Assembly (NCBI GenBank): GCA_900538305.1
Contig: UPXY01000008.1
Location: 1 to 64,000 of the forward strand
Direction of reading: 5' to 3'
DNA length: 64,000 nucleotides
Source: an uncultured Collinsella sp.
GTDB lineage: Bacteria; Actinomycetota; Coriobacteriia; Coriobacteriales; Coriobacteriaceae
Part shown: positions 53,926 to 62,769 of the stretch, piece by piece
Layout: each line of letters starts with the position of its first letter
Numbering within the stretch: position 1 is the stretch's first letter
The notes under the pieces: model-generated
Database searches by the model: none
Seen by the model: only the letters and a program-made list of their open reading frames with translations
What the model was told of the DNA's origin: nothing
Translations under genes and position numbers: made by a program

Positions 53926-54213
53926 ATGGGACGTCCGTCGCCCAGGTATCCGGCAGGGTTCAAGCGGCGGGCGGTGAGGCTGTACGGGGAGCGGGGCGGT
54001 ACCTGCGCGGAGACCGCCCGCGAGCCCGGCGTCGACCCGGGGAGCCTGTCGGACTGGGTCAGGAGGGCCGACGCCGCGCAGGCGCCGGCAGGGGGCGACC
54101 CCTTCCAGACGGCGGAGGGCCTCCGCGGGCTGAGGCGCGGGAACGAACGGCCGAAGAGGGAGAACGAGATACTTTCAAAGGCGAGCGCCTTCCTCGCCGG
54201 CAGGCAGCTGTAG
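53926..54213 (+). CDS. IS3 transposase OrfA
   Basis: 95 residues. The helix-turn-helix part (MGRPSPRYPAGFKRRAVRLYGERG) and a C-terminal leucine-zipper-like region (LRRGNERPKRENEILSKASAFLA) fit OrfA of IS3-like elements. The start at 53926 was chosen from the family N-terminus. Confidence 0.85.
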   Translation: MGRPSPRYPAGFKRRAVRLYGERGGTCAETAREPGVDPGSLSDWVRRADAAQAPAGGDPFQTAEGLRGLRRGNERPKRENEILSKASAFLAGRQL

Positions 54214-55131
54214 GCTCGCAGGCGGAGGGGGCTAAGCTCGCGTTCGTCAAGGCCGACGAGGGGGGCCTGGACGGTCTCCGAGACGTGCGCGGCCCTCCAC
54301 GTCACCAGGCAGGGCCACCGCGCATGGAGGAAGCGGCCGCCGAGCGCGCACGACCTGCGCGACGCCGAGCTGGCCGCGGCGATCTCCGAGATCCACGCCG
54401 CCGGCCGCGGCGCCTGCGGCGCTCCCAAGGTCTTCGCCGGGCTCAGGCGCTCCGGCGAGCGCACCTCGCGCGAGCGCGTGGCGCGCATCGTGCGCGAGAG
54501 CGGCTGGGCCGGCACCACCAGGGGCGGCGCCAGGCGCCCGAGGAGCGCGGCCAAACCGGCCGCCCCGCAGGCCAACACCGCGCCCGACCTGGTGCGCCGG
54601 GAATTCTGCGCGGACGGCCCGAACCGCGCGTGGTTCGCCGACATCACCTATGTGAGGACCCATCAGGGCTGGATCTACCTGGCGGTCGTCATGGACATAT
54701 GGTCGCGCAGGATCGTCGGCTGGTCCATGGCGCCGCGCATGGCCGCCGAGTTCGCCGACGACGCGCTCAGGATGGCGATCGCGAGGCGGCGCCCGCCGAG
54801 GGGCTGCATCCACCATTCGGACCACGGCTCCCAGTACACGTCGCTCCTGCTCGGGAAGGCGATGCGCGCCGCGGGCATCAGACCCTCCATGGGCTCCATA
54901 TCGTCGCCGCGGGACAACGCGGCCATGGGGTCGCTCATGGGGTTCATCAAGGCTGAGCGCGTGCACGCCCGCACGTTCGAGACGCGCGGGCAGGCCGCCC
55001 TGGAGATATTCGACTACATCGAGTGCCTCTACAACCGCAAGCGGATCCACTCGGCGCCGGGGCACCTCGGTCCCGAGGAACTCGAGCGGGCCAACCGGCC
55101 CGGGGAGGTCCGCCGACCGATGGCGGCGTAG
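54214..55131 (+). pseudogene. IS3 transposase OrfB, frameshifted and lacking the catalytic glutamate
   Basis: The integrase core carries the first two acidic residues (FADITYV, HSDHGSQY). The third, expected 35 residues later, is glycine (AMGSLMGF; GAG to GGG). In addition, an extra G in the run at 54260-54265 breaks the frame between KLAFVKADEG and WTVSETCAALHV. The enzyme is therefore not expected to work. Confidence 0.85.
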
Positions 55132-55162
55132 GGGTGTAAACGGAATCGGGGTAGATTCAGAT

Positions 55163-56761
55163 TCAGTGCTCGTTCTCCGGATCCGAGAACGCCGTGGCCT
55201 CGTCGAGCACCACGATGGGCCGGTCGGCGAGAATGGCGCGGGCGATGGAGACGCGCTGCGCCTCGCCGCCGGAGAGGTGCACGCCCTCGCTGCCGTAGAC
55301 GGTGTCGTATCCCTGTGGCAGCGCACGGATGAAGGCGTCGGCCTGCGCGGCGCGCGCTGCCTCGACGACCTCCTCGCGCGTGGCGCCGGGACGAGCCATG
55401 CGGATGTTCTCGAGCATGCTCGCCCGGAAGAGGTGCACGTCCTGGAAGACGAGGCTCACGCAGCCCATGAGCTCGTCCGGGTCGATGTCGCGCACGTCGA
55501 CGCCGCCGATGCGCACGGCGCCCGCCGAGACGTCCCAGAAGCGCGCCACGAGGCTCGCCACGGTCGACTTGCCCGCGCCGGAGGGACCCACGAGGGCGCA
55601 GGTGGTGCCCGCGGGGACGGAGAGGCTCACGCCATCGAGGGCGAGCGGGGCGCCCTCCCCATACGAGAACGACACGCCGTCGAGCTCCACGTCGAAGCGC
55701 TCCGGCACGCGGGCGACCCCCGGCTCCGGCGCGGGGAGCGCCGGGATGCCGAGCACCTCGTCGATGCGCGAGAGGTGGGAGGAGACGATCATGCTGTCCT
55801 CCGAGATGTACATCATCTTGTTGAGCGCGCCCGCGATGGACGGCACGAACAGGAGGTAGAAGATGAAGTCGAGCGCGAACGGGCGGAACGCGCCGCCCGT
55901 AAGCCCCGCGCCGAGCGCGATGCCCACCGGCAGGACGAACAGGTAGGCGTTGTTGATGATGGCCGTGAATGCCGGCATGAGGCTCTGCCAGAAGAGCGCC
56001 ACGTCGAGCGCGAGGTCGGTGTAGGCGCGCACCGCCGCTGACAGGCGCCCGAACGACTCCGCCGTCTGGCCGAACGTCTTCACGACGGGCATGCCGCGCA
56101 CGTACTCCACCGTGGCGTTCGTCATGCGCTCCTGGTTGACCAGATGGCCTCGCATCTTGTCGGTGATGGCCTTGTTGGAGAAACCCGCCGCCTCGACGCC
56201 GAACGCCGCGACCACGCACGCCACCGCCGCGAGGCCGAAACGCCAGTCGAAGACGAAGAGCAGCACCACGATCGCCACCGGCGCCGTGAACGCCGCAGCC
56301 ATGTCGGGCAGCGAGTGGGCGAGGAACCCCTCGATGGCGCCGACGCTCTCGTCCATGACCTTGGAGACCCGCCCGGTGCCGAGCGCCTCGAGCCTGCCGA
56401 GCGGCATGCGCGCCAGGTGCTCCGCGATCTGGAGCTTCAGGTTGTACTCGGCGTCGAACGCGGCCGAGTGCGCGCAGAGCAGCGCCGCGAGGTAGAGGCC
56501 GATGTTTCCCGCCACGCCCGCGATGGCCATCCAGCCAAAGCCCATCATGCGCGCCGCGTCGAGCGCCGCGAAGTCCGGGTAGACCGCGACGACGTCCGCC
56601 ACCACCAAGTAGACGGCGACGAACGGCACGAACGAACAGGCCGACGACAGCGCCGAGAGCACCATCGAGAGGTAGATGAGCCACCTCCCGCCCCCGGTGA
56701 AGCCAATGACGCGGGCGGCCCAGGACTCCTCCTTGCCCGCGCCCTCCTTTCGCTTGGCCAT
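55163..56761 (-). pseudogene. ABC transporter gene truncated by an IS3 element
   Basis: 532 residues of a YbtP/IrtA-like permease-ATPase. The membrane domain, Walker A (GPSGAGKST), signature (LSGGEAQR) and Walker B (VVLDEATAFSDPENEH) are present; the frame then ends at the IS junction, so the H-loop and roughly the last 70 residues are lost. It resembles the gene at 39044. The YbtQ-like partner that should follow is absent, presumably deleted with the insertion. The start at 56761 follows AAAGGGGG. Confidence 0.85.
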
Positions 56762-56813
56762 GTGGCCCCCTTTCCGCTGCGACCGTTCAGATATGCCGAT
56801 GGGAGCGCAGCAA

Positions 56814-56829
56814 GTTAGACTAGACTTAC
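56814..56829. promoter_or_regulatory. Iron-box-like motif GTTAGACTAGACTTAC
   Basis: In the divergent promoter between the truncated ABC gene and its AraC regulator, matching the position of the copy at 40949. A second palindrome TTACAG-N5-CTGTAA follows directly (56826-56842). Confidence 0.5.
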
Positions 56830-56867
56830 AGTTATTCTGTAACAGCGAGAAGGACGGGCGGGCCACC

Positions 56868-57878
56868 ATGGGAGAAACGACCAATCGAAGGGATATGCGA
56901 CCAAACGGAGAGGAAGAGCTCTTCCAGGCAGCGGAGCTCGAGCGTATGGGGCTGCTGCCCGCAGGCGGCGACCGAGGCGCCGGCGAGCTGTTCGTGGGCG
57001 ACGGCGTGCGTGCCGAGGGCTGGTACCGCGCGTGGACGGGCGGCGGCCTCACGGTGGTCACCTGCAACTTCACCATCCTCGTCGATACACTCTTCGCCAT
57101 AGACACACGTCGTTACCTCACGGTGCGGGGCCAGGCACCGGGGGCAGGCGGAGATGCGGTCGTATCTGGCCCCATGGCGATTGCCTACATCGAGACGCGC
57201 GAAGGGTGGGTCACGGCGCCCGTGCCAGCCGGCTCGCACTTCGCCTACACGGAGGTTGAGTACTTCGAAGAGGCGCTCCGCGGCGCGTTCGCCGAGATCG
57301 GATGGAGGTCCATCGAGGGAATCTCGTCCCTTCTCGCCGAGACGCGACACAGCGTGGGCTGGGCACCCGGGGTCCTCTCTGCGCTCGCTGAGATCTCCAA
57401 CGTCGATCCCGCTGTGCCGGGAGCCCCGCTTGTCTACGAGGGGGCGGCGAAGGTCCTTCTCGGCTCGCTTGTCGGGACCGCGGCGGCGGCCCTTCCGAGT
57501 GAGGGAGACGCGCGAACCGGCATCCTTGCCGCCATCGAGCTCGCGAACGCGCGATGGCGGGAGGGCGCAAGCCAAGAGGAGGCTGCGGCGGCGGCCTGTA
57601 TGGGGGCCACCAAGTTCAAGCTCCTGTTCAGACGGGCGACCGGAAGCTCTTGGTCGGCCTTCATAACCGCGCGGCGGATGCGCGAGGCAAGGAACCTGCT
57701 GCTGGCCGGGAGGGGTGTCGCCGAGGTGGCGCGAGAGGTCGGGTACCGCTCTCCCACGAGTTTCTCCGCAGCCTTTGCGCGGATGCACGGCCTTTCGCCA
57801 GCGAGGTGGAGGGATGCGGCGAAGGCAGAGGTGGAGCAGGTTGGTCCCCGTGGGGGAGATTCACCTGGGCAAACCTGA
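56868..57878 (+). CDS. AraC-family regulator of the second ABC module
   Basis: 336 residues. The C-terminal HTH pair reads EEAAAAACMGATKFKLLFRRATGSSWSAFITARRMREARNLL ... GVAEVAREVGYRSPTSFSAAFARMHGLSPARWR. The N-terminal sensor is unrelated in obvious sequence to the AraC at 41008. Divergent from the truncated ABC gene, so its main target is probably dead. GAGAAGGAC lies a little far upstream of the chosen ATG. Confidence 0.85.
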   Translation: MGETTNRRDMRPNGEEELFQAAELERMGLLPAGGDRGAGELFVGDGVRAEGWYRAWTGGGLTVVTCNFTILVDTLFAIDTRRYLTVRGQAPGAGGDAVVSGPMAIAYIETREGWVTAPVPAGSHFAYTEVEYFEEALRGAFAEIGWRSIEGISSLLAETRHSVGWAPGVLSALAEISNVDPAVPGAPLVYEGAAKVLLGSLVGTAAAALPSEGDARTGILAAIELANARWREGASQEEAAAAACMGATKFKLLFRRATGSSWSAFITARRMREARNLLLAGRGVAEVAREVGYRSPTSFSAAFARMHGLSPARWRDAAKAEVEQVGPRGGDSPGQT

Positions 57879-58088
57879 TGAGAGCACTTTTGAGTCTGGA
57901 GGAAGCCGGGAGTGCGCAGCGACGTTTCCGTCGATGCGCTACGCTCCTCTGACGCTTTGCACGAAGCAAGTGGGCGTCGGTATCCCGCTGCTTCAAGCTC
58001 GCCAGCATAACGATGGATCCCGCGGAGGCAGCTTCGCCTCGACGGGGCCCCTGCCATGACAAGCTGCCATGGCGTCGGAGACCATATG

Positions 58089-58574
58089 CTAGAGCCGCAC
58101 GAACATACGCGGAGAATCACTTGCCAGACGTTGAAACCCAAAGTGGGCGTAGAAACCCTCCGCATGCTCGTCAACCGGGTCGACGACAAGCGCCCGCGAC
58201 GCAAGGATGCGCGACACCGCGGCCGCACGGCAAATGGCGTCCTGCAGTAGGCGGGCTCCCGCCGACTTTCCCTGGTAACGCTCGTCAACGGCAAGCTGGC
58301 CAAGTAGCATGCAGGGAATCGGATTCGGTGCGTTTCGGCGCAACGATCCGGCAAGCGCCCCCACGCGCGCAACCGCATGGGCGCTCAAAGCATAGAAGCC
58401 GCAAATCTCTCCAGTGACAATGGGCAGGACGTACACCCGCGCCGTCCCGTCACGCATCGCGCGATGCGCGTGCTCCCCAAACCAGAGATCATTGTCGCCG
58501 TTGCCCGATGAAAACCCGCTCACATCATCGTCGTCAAGAAACGGGCGAATGCGACGAAAGGCTAGCTCTCCCAT
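58089..58574 (-). CDS. GNAT-family toxin (TacT-like)
   Basis: 161 residues. The acetyl-CoA motif LLGQLAVDERYQGKSAGARLL and the ending FYAHFGFQRL match GNAT toxins that acetylate aminoacyl-tRNA. It overlaps a RelB/DinJ-type antitoxin by 13 bases. In known TacT/AtaT systems the partner is a DUF1778-type RHH protein; here it is DinJ-like, an unusual combination. Confidence 0.88.
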   Translation of the reverse strand: MGELAFRRIRPFLDDDDVSGFSSGNGDNDLWFGEHAHRAMRDGTARVYVLPIVTGEICGFYALSAHAVARVGALAGSLRRNAPNPIPCMLLGQLAVDERYQGKSAGARLLQDAICRAAAVSRILASRALVVDPVDEHAEGFYAHFGFQRLASDSPRMFVRL

Positions 58575-58852
58575 GTGAACTCACGATCGAGCAGCTCACG
58601 GGTCGCTGCGGGGACAGCGGTGTCGAGAGCGTTCGCGAAGCGCTCGTAATCCTCCGCAGAAAGGTAGGTCGTGGTCTCGTCGCTCATCTGCCTGCGGACC
58701 TCAAACGGAAAGCCGCCGCACTCGTTGAACATGTGGACGAACACCTTGATGGCGGCCGACGGCGTCATACCCAGGGCAGCGGTGTTCCTGACGAAAGCAT
58801 CCTTCTCCTCGGTGCTCAGCTTGGTGTTAAGCGACGTCATTGTCGTTGCCAT
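58562..58852 (-). CDS. RelB/DinJ-family antitoxin paired with a GNAT toxin
   Basis: 96 residues (LNTKLSTEEKDAFVRNTAALGMTPSAAIKVFVHMFNECGGFPFEVRRQ). GGAGG lies four bases before the ATG at 58852. It should neutralise the following GNAT and repress from the palindrome at 58907. Confidence 0.88.
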   Translation of the reverse strand: MATTMTSLNTKLSTEEKDAFVRNTAALGMTPSAAIKVFVHMFNECGGFPFEVRRQMSDETTTYLSAEDYERFANALDTAVPAATRELLDREFTWES

Positions 58853-58906
58853 GGAACCTCCTTCATCGCTCATCAAGAGTGTGATATTTGATTCAATATA
58901 TACCAC

Positions 58907-58929
58907 GATAGACTACATAGTAGTCTATC
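58907..58929. promoter_or_regulatory. Operator of the DinJ/GNAT pair
   Basis: GATAGACTAC-ATA-GTAGTCTATC, a perfect 10-base inverted repeat 54 bases upstream of the antitoxin, within an AT-rich promoter. Confidence 0.75.
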
Positions 58930-58985
58930 AGTATAAAAGTATTAGCTCTACCGCTCTCTTCGACGTATACAGAGCAAAGTCTGCG

Positions 58986-60242
58986 TCAAACGTTCTCGCC
59001 ACGTGCCAACCACAAAGCCAAGGCTGCAGTCGCTGCTGCCGCCGTGAGCGCAATCGCCCATGCGGGAACCAGATCGAGCGCTACGCCGTAACCCAGCTGG
59101 CCTAAGGGCGTGGCGAAGTTCGCCAGCATGAGGGTGAGCGCCATGACCTTGCCCACGAGGGTGCCAGGGCTCTTCATCTGCAGGTAGCTTGTGGCCACGA
59201 CGCTCATGCACATGCAGACGGCCATCGTTGGGAGGTAGAGTGCGACGAGCGCCGCATAAGTCCCGAGCGCGGGCAGCGGAGCGGCAAGCGCGGCCGCGAC
59301 GAGCGCGATGCCGCCCGCCACACACGCCAGCAGCCTCGGCACTGAGCGGATGGAGAACCTGCCGGGAGCCGCCGCCACAACGGCACCGCCCACAAGGCCG
59401 CCCGCCGCAAGCGCGCCCTGCAGCGCACCCATGAACTGGTTGGAAAGGCCGAGCGCCTCGGTCACGATGTAGGGCGAGCACACGTTGAAGAACGACGACC
59501 CAAAGAGATTCACGAGCGTGGCGCCCAGGATAGTGCGCCACATGAGCGGGTTGGAGCGCAGGAAGCCGAGCGCCTCGGCAAGGTCCGCGCGGGCGGTGGC
59601 GAGAGCGCCCGCCGTACGCGCGGGTGGCTCGTAGGGAACGCGCACGGCGAATGCCGCCACGGCAGCCGATGCCGCGAAGCAGACGACACACGCGACCACA
59701 ATGGGTGCAAGGCCGAAGAATCCGAAAGCTAGCCCGCCCACCACGGGTCCGCCAATGCCCGTGAGCATGCCCATCTGGTTCACGAGCGCCACAGCACGCT
59801 CGACCTCCGCGGGCGCTACGAGGTGCGGAATCGCCGACTGTACGCAGGGTTGCTCGAGTGCCTGTGCTGCGAAGGCGAGCATGAGGACGGCGACCGTTGC
59901 CGGCACAACCGCAGACGTCCCCGCGAGGGGAAGGTATGCCACCATCGCCGCCGCGAGCGCCGCGCCCACCGCGACCATGACGCCCCGCTTGCGCGTGCGG
60001 TCCGCGATAACGCCGCCCACGGGCGCGAGCAGCGTGTAGGGCACGAACCCCGCCGCGACCACACCTCCGTAGAGCGCACCCGACCCCGTGAGATTGAGCA
60101 GGTGCAGTGGCAACACGAACTGCAGGATTTCCATGCCGAGCAAGCTGAGCGCCTGGGACGCCATGACCGCCGCGAAACGTGGGGTTGCGATGCCCACGTC
60201 CTTCCCAGCAGCACGCTTCATCTCGCCGTTCTTCACCATCAT
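58986..60242 (-). CDS. MFS transporter
   Basis: About 418 residues with twelve helices. The loop motif APVGGVIADRTRKRGVMVAVG and the QALEQPCVQSAIPHLV segment are typical of drug- or siderophore-exporting MFS proteins of the EntS/YbtX sort. The exact substrate is unknown. It is regulated by the adjacent TetR (operators at 60254 and 61070). GAGAGG precedes the ATG pair; 60242 is used. Confidence 0.85.
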   Translation of the reverse strand: MMVKNGEMKRAAGKDVGIATPRFAAVMASQALSLLGMEILQFVLPLHLLNLTGSGALYGGVVAAGFVPYTLLAPVGGVIADRTRKRGVMVAVGAALAAAMVAYLPLAGTSAVVPATVAVLMLAFAAQALEQPCVQSAIPHLVAPAEVERAVALVNQMGMLTGIGGPVVGGLAFGFFGLAPIVVACVVCFAASAAVAAFAVRVPYEPPARTAGALATARADLAEALGFLRSNPLMWRTILGATLVNLFGSSFFNVCSPYIVTEALGLSNQFMGALQGALAAGGLVGGAVVAAAPGRFSIRSVPRLLACVAGGIALVAAALAAPLPALGTYAALVALYLPTMAVCMCMSVVATSYLQMKSPGTLVGKVMALTLMLANFATPLGQLGYGVALDLVPAWAIALTAAAATAALALWLARGENV

Positions 60243-60253
60243 TACCTCTCTTT

Positions 60254-60273
60254 CATACATTCGGTTGGTATGT
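60254..60273. promoter_or_regulatory. TetR operator at the MFS promoter
   Basis: On the minus strand it reads ACATACCAACCGAATGTATG, sharing ACATACC and its inverse with 61070. Just upstream of the MFS start. Confidence 0.6.
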
Positions 60274-60332
60274 CTATTGACTCGAAAGAAAACCGCTCGA
60301 GCGGCCTTCTTTCGTGAGCTGTTAAGACCCGT

Positions 60333-61046
60333 TTACTGTGACGAATCGCCGTCGCCGTCCTCTGCAGCGCCCTCCCCTGCGAGATCGCGCGCGAGCTCAC
60401 CCCAGGATTCGTCCCACATGCGCGTGGGATCGAAGGACTCCATGTCCACGAGGTCCACGCCGAGTGCATGCATCACGCGAACAAGCACGGCCGCGCGGCG
60501 CTCGAACTCCGTCTTATCGGTAAGCGGGTGGTAGAGCGGTACCATCCAGAGGTTGGCGAGCAGGAGCATCACCTCGGCAGTCTCGCGCGGATATTCGGAG
60601 GTCACCGTGCCGTCGGCCACGCCCTCACGGATGGCCGGCTCCACGTACCGATGCGCTACCTCGAGCGCGTCGAGATACTCGCGCGCGAGGAGGCGCGAAC
60701 TGGCAATGGGATCGGATGAGGGACGCATCGCGCGGAGCATGTCGGCGGAAGGCCCCTGGGCGGAGGACTCGTCAAGCGCGCGAAGCTTCTCCAACCCCGA
60801 AAGCGAGCGATCGGCAAGAATCTTCTCGGCGCGCTCCACAACGGAACGGTTCGCCCGCTCGAACACGGCCTCGAAGATGTCCTCCTTGCTTTTGAAGTGA
60901 TGGTAGACGGCGCCCTTGGTGAGCCCGTCGAGCCCCGCCACGATGTCCGCCATCGTGGTGTGCTCGTAGCCGCGCTCCATGAAGAGCCGCTCGGCCGCAT
61001 CGAGGATCTTCTTGACCGTCTCCTCCGGGTACTTGTTCCGCGCCAT
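60333..61046 (-). CDS. TetR-family regulator of the MFS pump
   Basis: 237 residues. HTH: EETVKKILDAAERLFMERGYEHTTMADIVAGLDGLTKGAVYHHFKSKEDIFEAV. AGGAGG precedes the ATG at 61046. A palindrome lies directly upstream and a related one in front of the MFS gene, supporting a repressor-pump pair. The long frame continuing upstream is ignored. Confidence 0.9.
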   Translation of the reverse strand: MARNKYPEETVKKILDAAERLFMERGYEHTTMADIVAGLDGLTKGAVYHHFKSKEDIFEAVFERANRSVVERAEKILADRSLSGLEKLRALDESSAQGPSADMLRAMRPSSDPIASSRLLAREYLDALEVAHRYVEPAIREGVADGTVTSEYPRETAEVMLLLANLWMVPLYHPLTDKTEFERRAAVLVRVMHALGVDLVDMESFDPTRMWDESWGELARDLAGEGAAEDGDGDSSQ

Positions 61047-61069
61047 GGGAACCTCCTGTCTCTCGCTAA

Positions 61070-61086
61070 ACATACCATGAGTATGT
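61070..61086. promoter_or_regulatory. TetR operator at its own promoter
   Basis: ACATACC-ATGA-GTATGT, a 6-base inverted repeat 24 bases upstream of the TetR gene. Confidence 0.65.
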
Positions 61087-61206
61087 ATTGGAAACAAGGC
61101 ACCATTGACCATCACGAAACACCTTTCCGATCCCCATAATCGTAAAATGGCCCTGAGGTCATGCAACGTTCCTCGCTCTTCACGCTATACGGCGAAGGGA
61201 GATGCC

Positions 61207-61710
61207 ATGTACGGAAAAGCGGAGACCCTGCAGCTGCTCGATCGGCGGGGCATCACTTACGAGCTCTATGAACACGCTGCAGTCTTCACCGTGGCAGAGG
61301 CCATCGCCGCGAATATCCCCCGCAGCGAGTTTGGCGCCAAGAACCTCTTCTTACGCGACGACAAGCATCGCGCATACTACCTCGTTGCCGTGCCGAGCCA
61401 GAAAAGCGTTTCCCTCCGCGAAATCCAAGAGCGCCTACACGCACGGCGTCTATCGTTTGCGAGCGATCGAGACCTGGCCACGATGCTCGGCCTTACTCCC
61501 GGATCGGTCACGCCGCTCGGTGCGCTCAACGATGCCGGCCACCGCGTCGAGGTCGTTATCGACCAAGACATCGTCGACGCCGGACGTGTGACCGTGCACC
61601 CCTGCGACAACACCGCCACGATCCTTCTTGCCACCGAGGATCTAATCGACCTGCTGCGGCGGTGCGGCTCCAAGGTGAGCGTGGTAACCTTGCGACCGCG
61701 CCATTCTTAA
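61207..61710 (+). CDS. YbaK/ProX-type prolyl-tRNA editing protein
   Basis: 167 residues. MYGKAETLQLLDRRGITYELYEHAAVFTVAEA and FGAKNLFLRDDKHRAYYLVAVPSQK match the PrdX/ProX group, with the catalytic lysine in AKNLFL. Such proteins remove wrongly attached amino acids from tRNA-Pro. AAGGGAG precedes the ATG at 61207. Stand-alone gene. Confidence 0.9.
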   Translation: MYGKAETLQLLDRRGITYELYEHAAVFTVAEAIAANIPRSEFGAKNLFLRDDKHRAYYLVAVPSQKSVSLREIQERLHARRLSFASDRDLATMLGLTPGSVTPLGALNDAGHRVEVVIDQDIVDAGRVTVHPCDNTATILLATEDLIDLLRRCGSKVSVVTLRPRHS

Positions 61711-61720
61711 CCCCAGGGGT
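61710..61720. repeat. ACCCCAGGGGT motif at the 3-prime end of the editing gene
   Basis: Shares its first base with the stop codon; no T-run here. It lies between convergent genes. Confidence 0.45.
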
Positions 61721-61737
61721 TCCGGCGCGCACGGCAC

Positions 61738-62769
61738 CTACGACTCCCGCCCGAACGCCTCCCAGAGCAGCGTCACGATGCCGCAGACCATGCCGCCCAC
61801 CGGCCAGGCCACCCAGAACCACATGGCCGAGGTGCCCTCCGGGGTCCAGGAGTCCATGTTTGGCGCCGAAAACACAGGCGCAAAGAGCAGCCACAGGCCC
61901 ACGATCGTGGCAATGATCATGATGACGCCGCACACCGCCCCGAGCTTCTTGCCGTGCCTCTTCTGGGCGAGAAGGGCCTCGCGCCGGGCCTCGTCCAGCT
62001 CCGCGGAGACGATGTCCTCCACCTCGAGATCCTCGGCGACGGACTTGTTGTACTCCTCGACGTTGACGCGCCCGAGGAGCATCCCACCCCGCACGATCCA
62101 CCACGCGCCCAGGGCGATGAACAGCATGAGCAGGAAGAGCCCCCAGTTCTCCGCGCTCTTCTCGAGCATGAGCAGGCATCCGATCCCTGCGAAAATCAGC
62201 CCGAGGCCCGCGATGAGCGACACCGAGAACTGCCGGCGTGCGACGGCGCGGTCCTCGGCGGTGTAGAAGTCCTCCACGTAGGGGTGCGCCTTCTGGAACG
62301 CGGTGTGCTCCATGCCCGCGGGCACGAGCAGCGCAAGACCCGCGAGGATGCCCACGAGTACGATGATCACGAAGAGGCCGTCGCGCCCGTTCCAGGACGC
62401 CAGCTCGACCGAGCCCTCGAAGAGCAGGCCGAGCGCGATGCCCAGAAGGATGAGGGCCACGCCGGTGGGCACCTTGAGCGCCATCATGCGCGAGTGCTCC
62501 TCGTAGCCGCAGACATCGGTGGGCGGGCCGGCGGGGATGGGGGCCGCCGTCGAGGGCGCGGCGCGACCGGTGAGGTCGCCCGTCACGAGCTCGTCGAGCG
62601 TGCAGTCGAAGATCTCGCACATCTTGAGGAGCTTGTCCATCTCCGGTTGGCTCTTCATCGCCTCCCACTTCGTGACGCTCTGGCGGGAGACGCCGAGCAG
62701 CATGGCCAGCTGCTCCTGGGTCATGTTGCGCTCCGCGCGCAGGTGCTGAAGGTTGTCTCTAAAACTCAT
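61738..62769 (-). CDS. XRE-type HTH regulator with multiple membrane helices
   Basis: 343 residues. HTH at residues 1-60 (LQHLRAERNMTQEQLAMLLGVSRQSVTKWEA), a linker, then five hydrophobic segments interrupted by a soluble part that includes an acidic stretch (EDLEVEDIVSAELDEA). Like the genes at 27093 and 31033 but larger. The start at 62769 has AAAGGCATC upstream. Targets unknown. Confidence 0.85.
   Translation of the reverse strand: MSFRDNLQHLRAERNMTQEQLAMLLGVSRQSVTKWEAMKSQPEMDKLLKMCEIFDCTLDELVTGDLTGRAAPSTAAPIPAGPPTDVCGYEEHSRMMALKVPTGVALILLGIALGLLFEGSVELASWNGRDGLFVIIVLVGILAGLALLVPAGMEHTAFQKAHPYVEDFYTAEDRAVARRQFSVSLIAGLGLIFAGIGCLLMLEKSAENWGLFLLMLFIALGAWWIVRGGMLLGRVNVEEYNKSVAEDLEVEDIVSAELDEARREALLAQKRHGKKLGAVCGVIMIIATIVGLWLLFAPVFSAPNMDSWTPEGTSAMWFWVAWPVGGMVCGIVTLLWEAFGRES

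Larger units (their letters stand above)
53850..55159 (+). mobile_element. IS3-family insertion sequence, inactive
   Basis: About 1310 bases with terminal inverted repeats 53850-53875 and 55134-55159 (23 of 26 match, TGAATCT...CCGTTxACAC). Holds orfA and a damaged orfB. No clear target duplication was found. Its right end lies four bases from the premature end of the ABC gene it interrupts. Confidence 0.85.

Noticed and set aside
53319..54647. 442-residue minus-strand frame reaching into the IS element
   Set aside because: Only the last 81 residues match a known family and they have their own ATG and ribosome site.
54285..54956. Arg/Ala-rich plus-strand frame inside orfB
   Set aside because: It is the wrong frame of the transposase; composition is typical of a GC-rich shadow.
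56780..56830. Third copy of the 185-bp inverted-repeat element (TTCAGATATGCCGATG)
   Set aside because: Only a short match at one end and no inverted partner.
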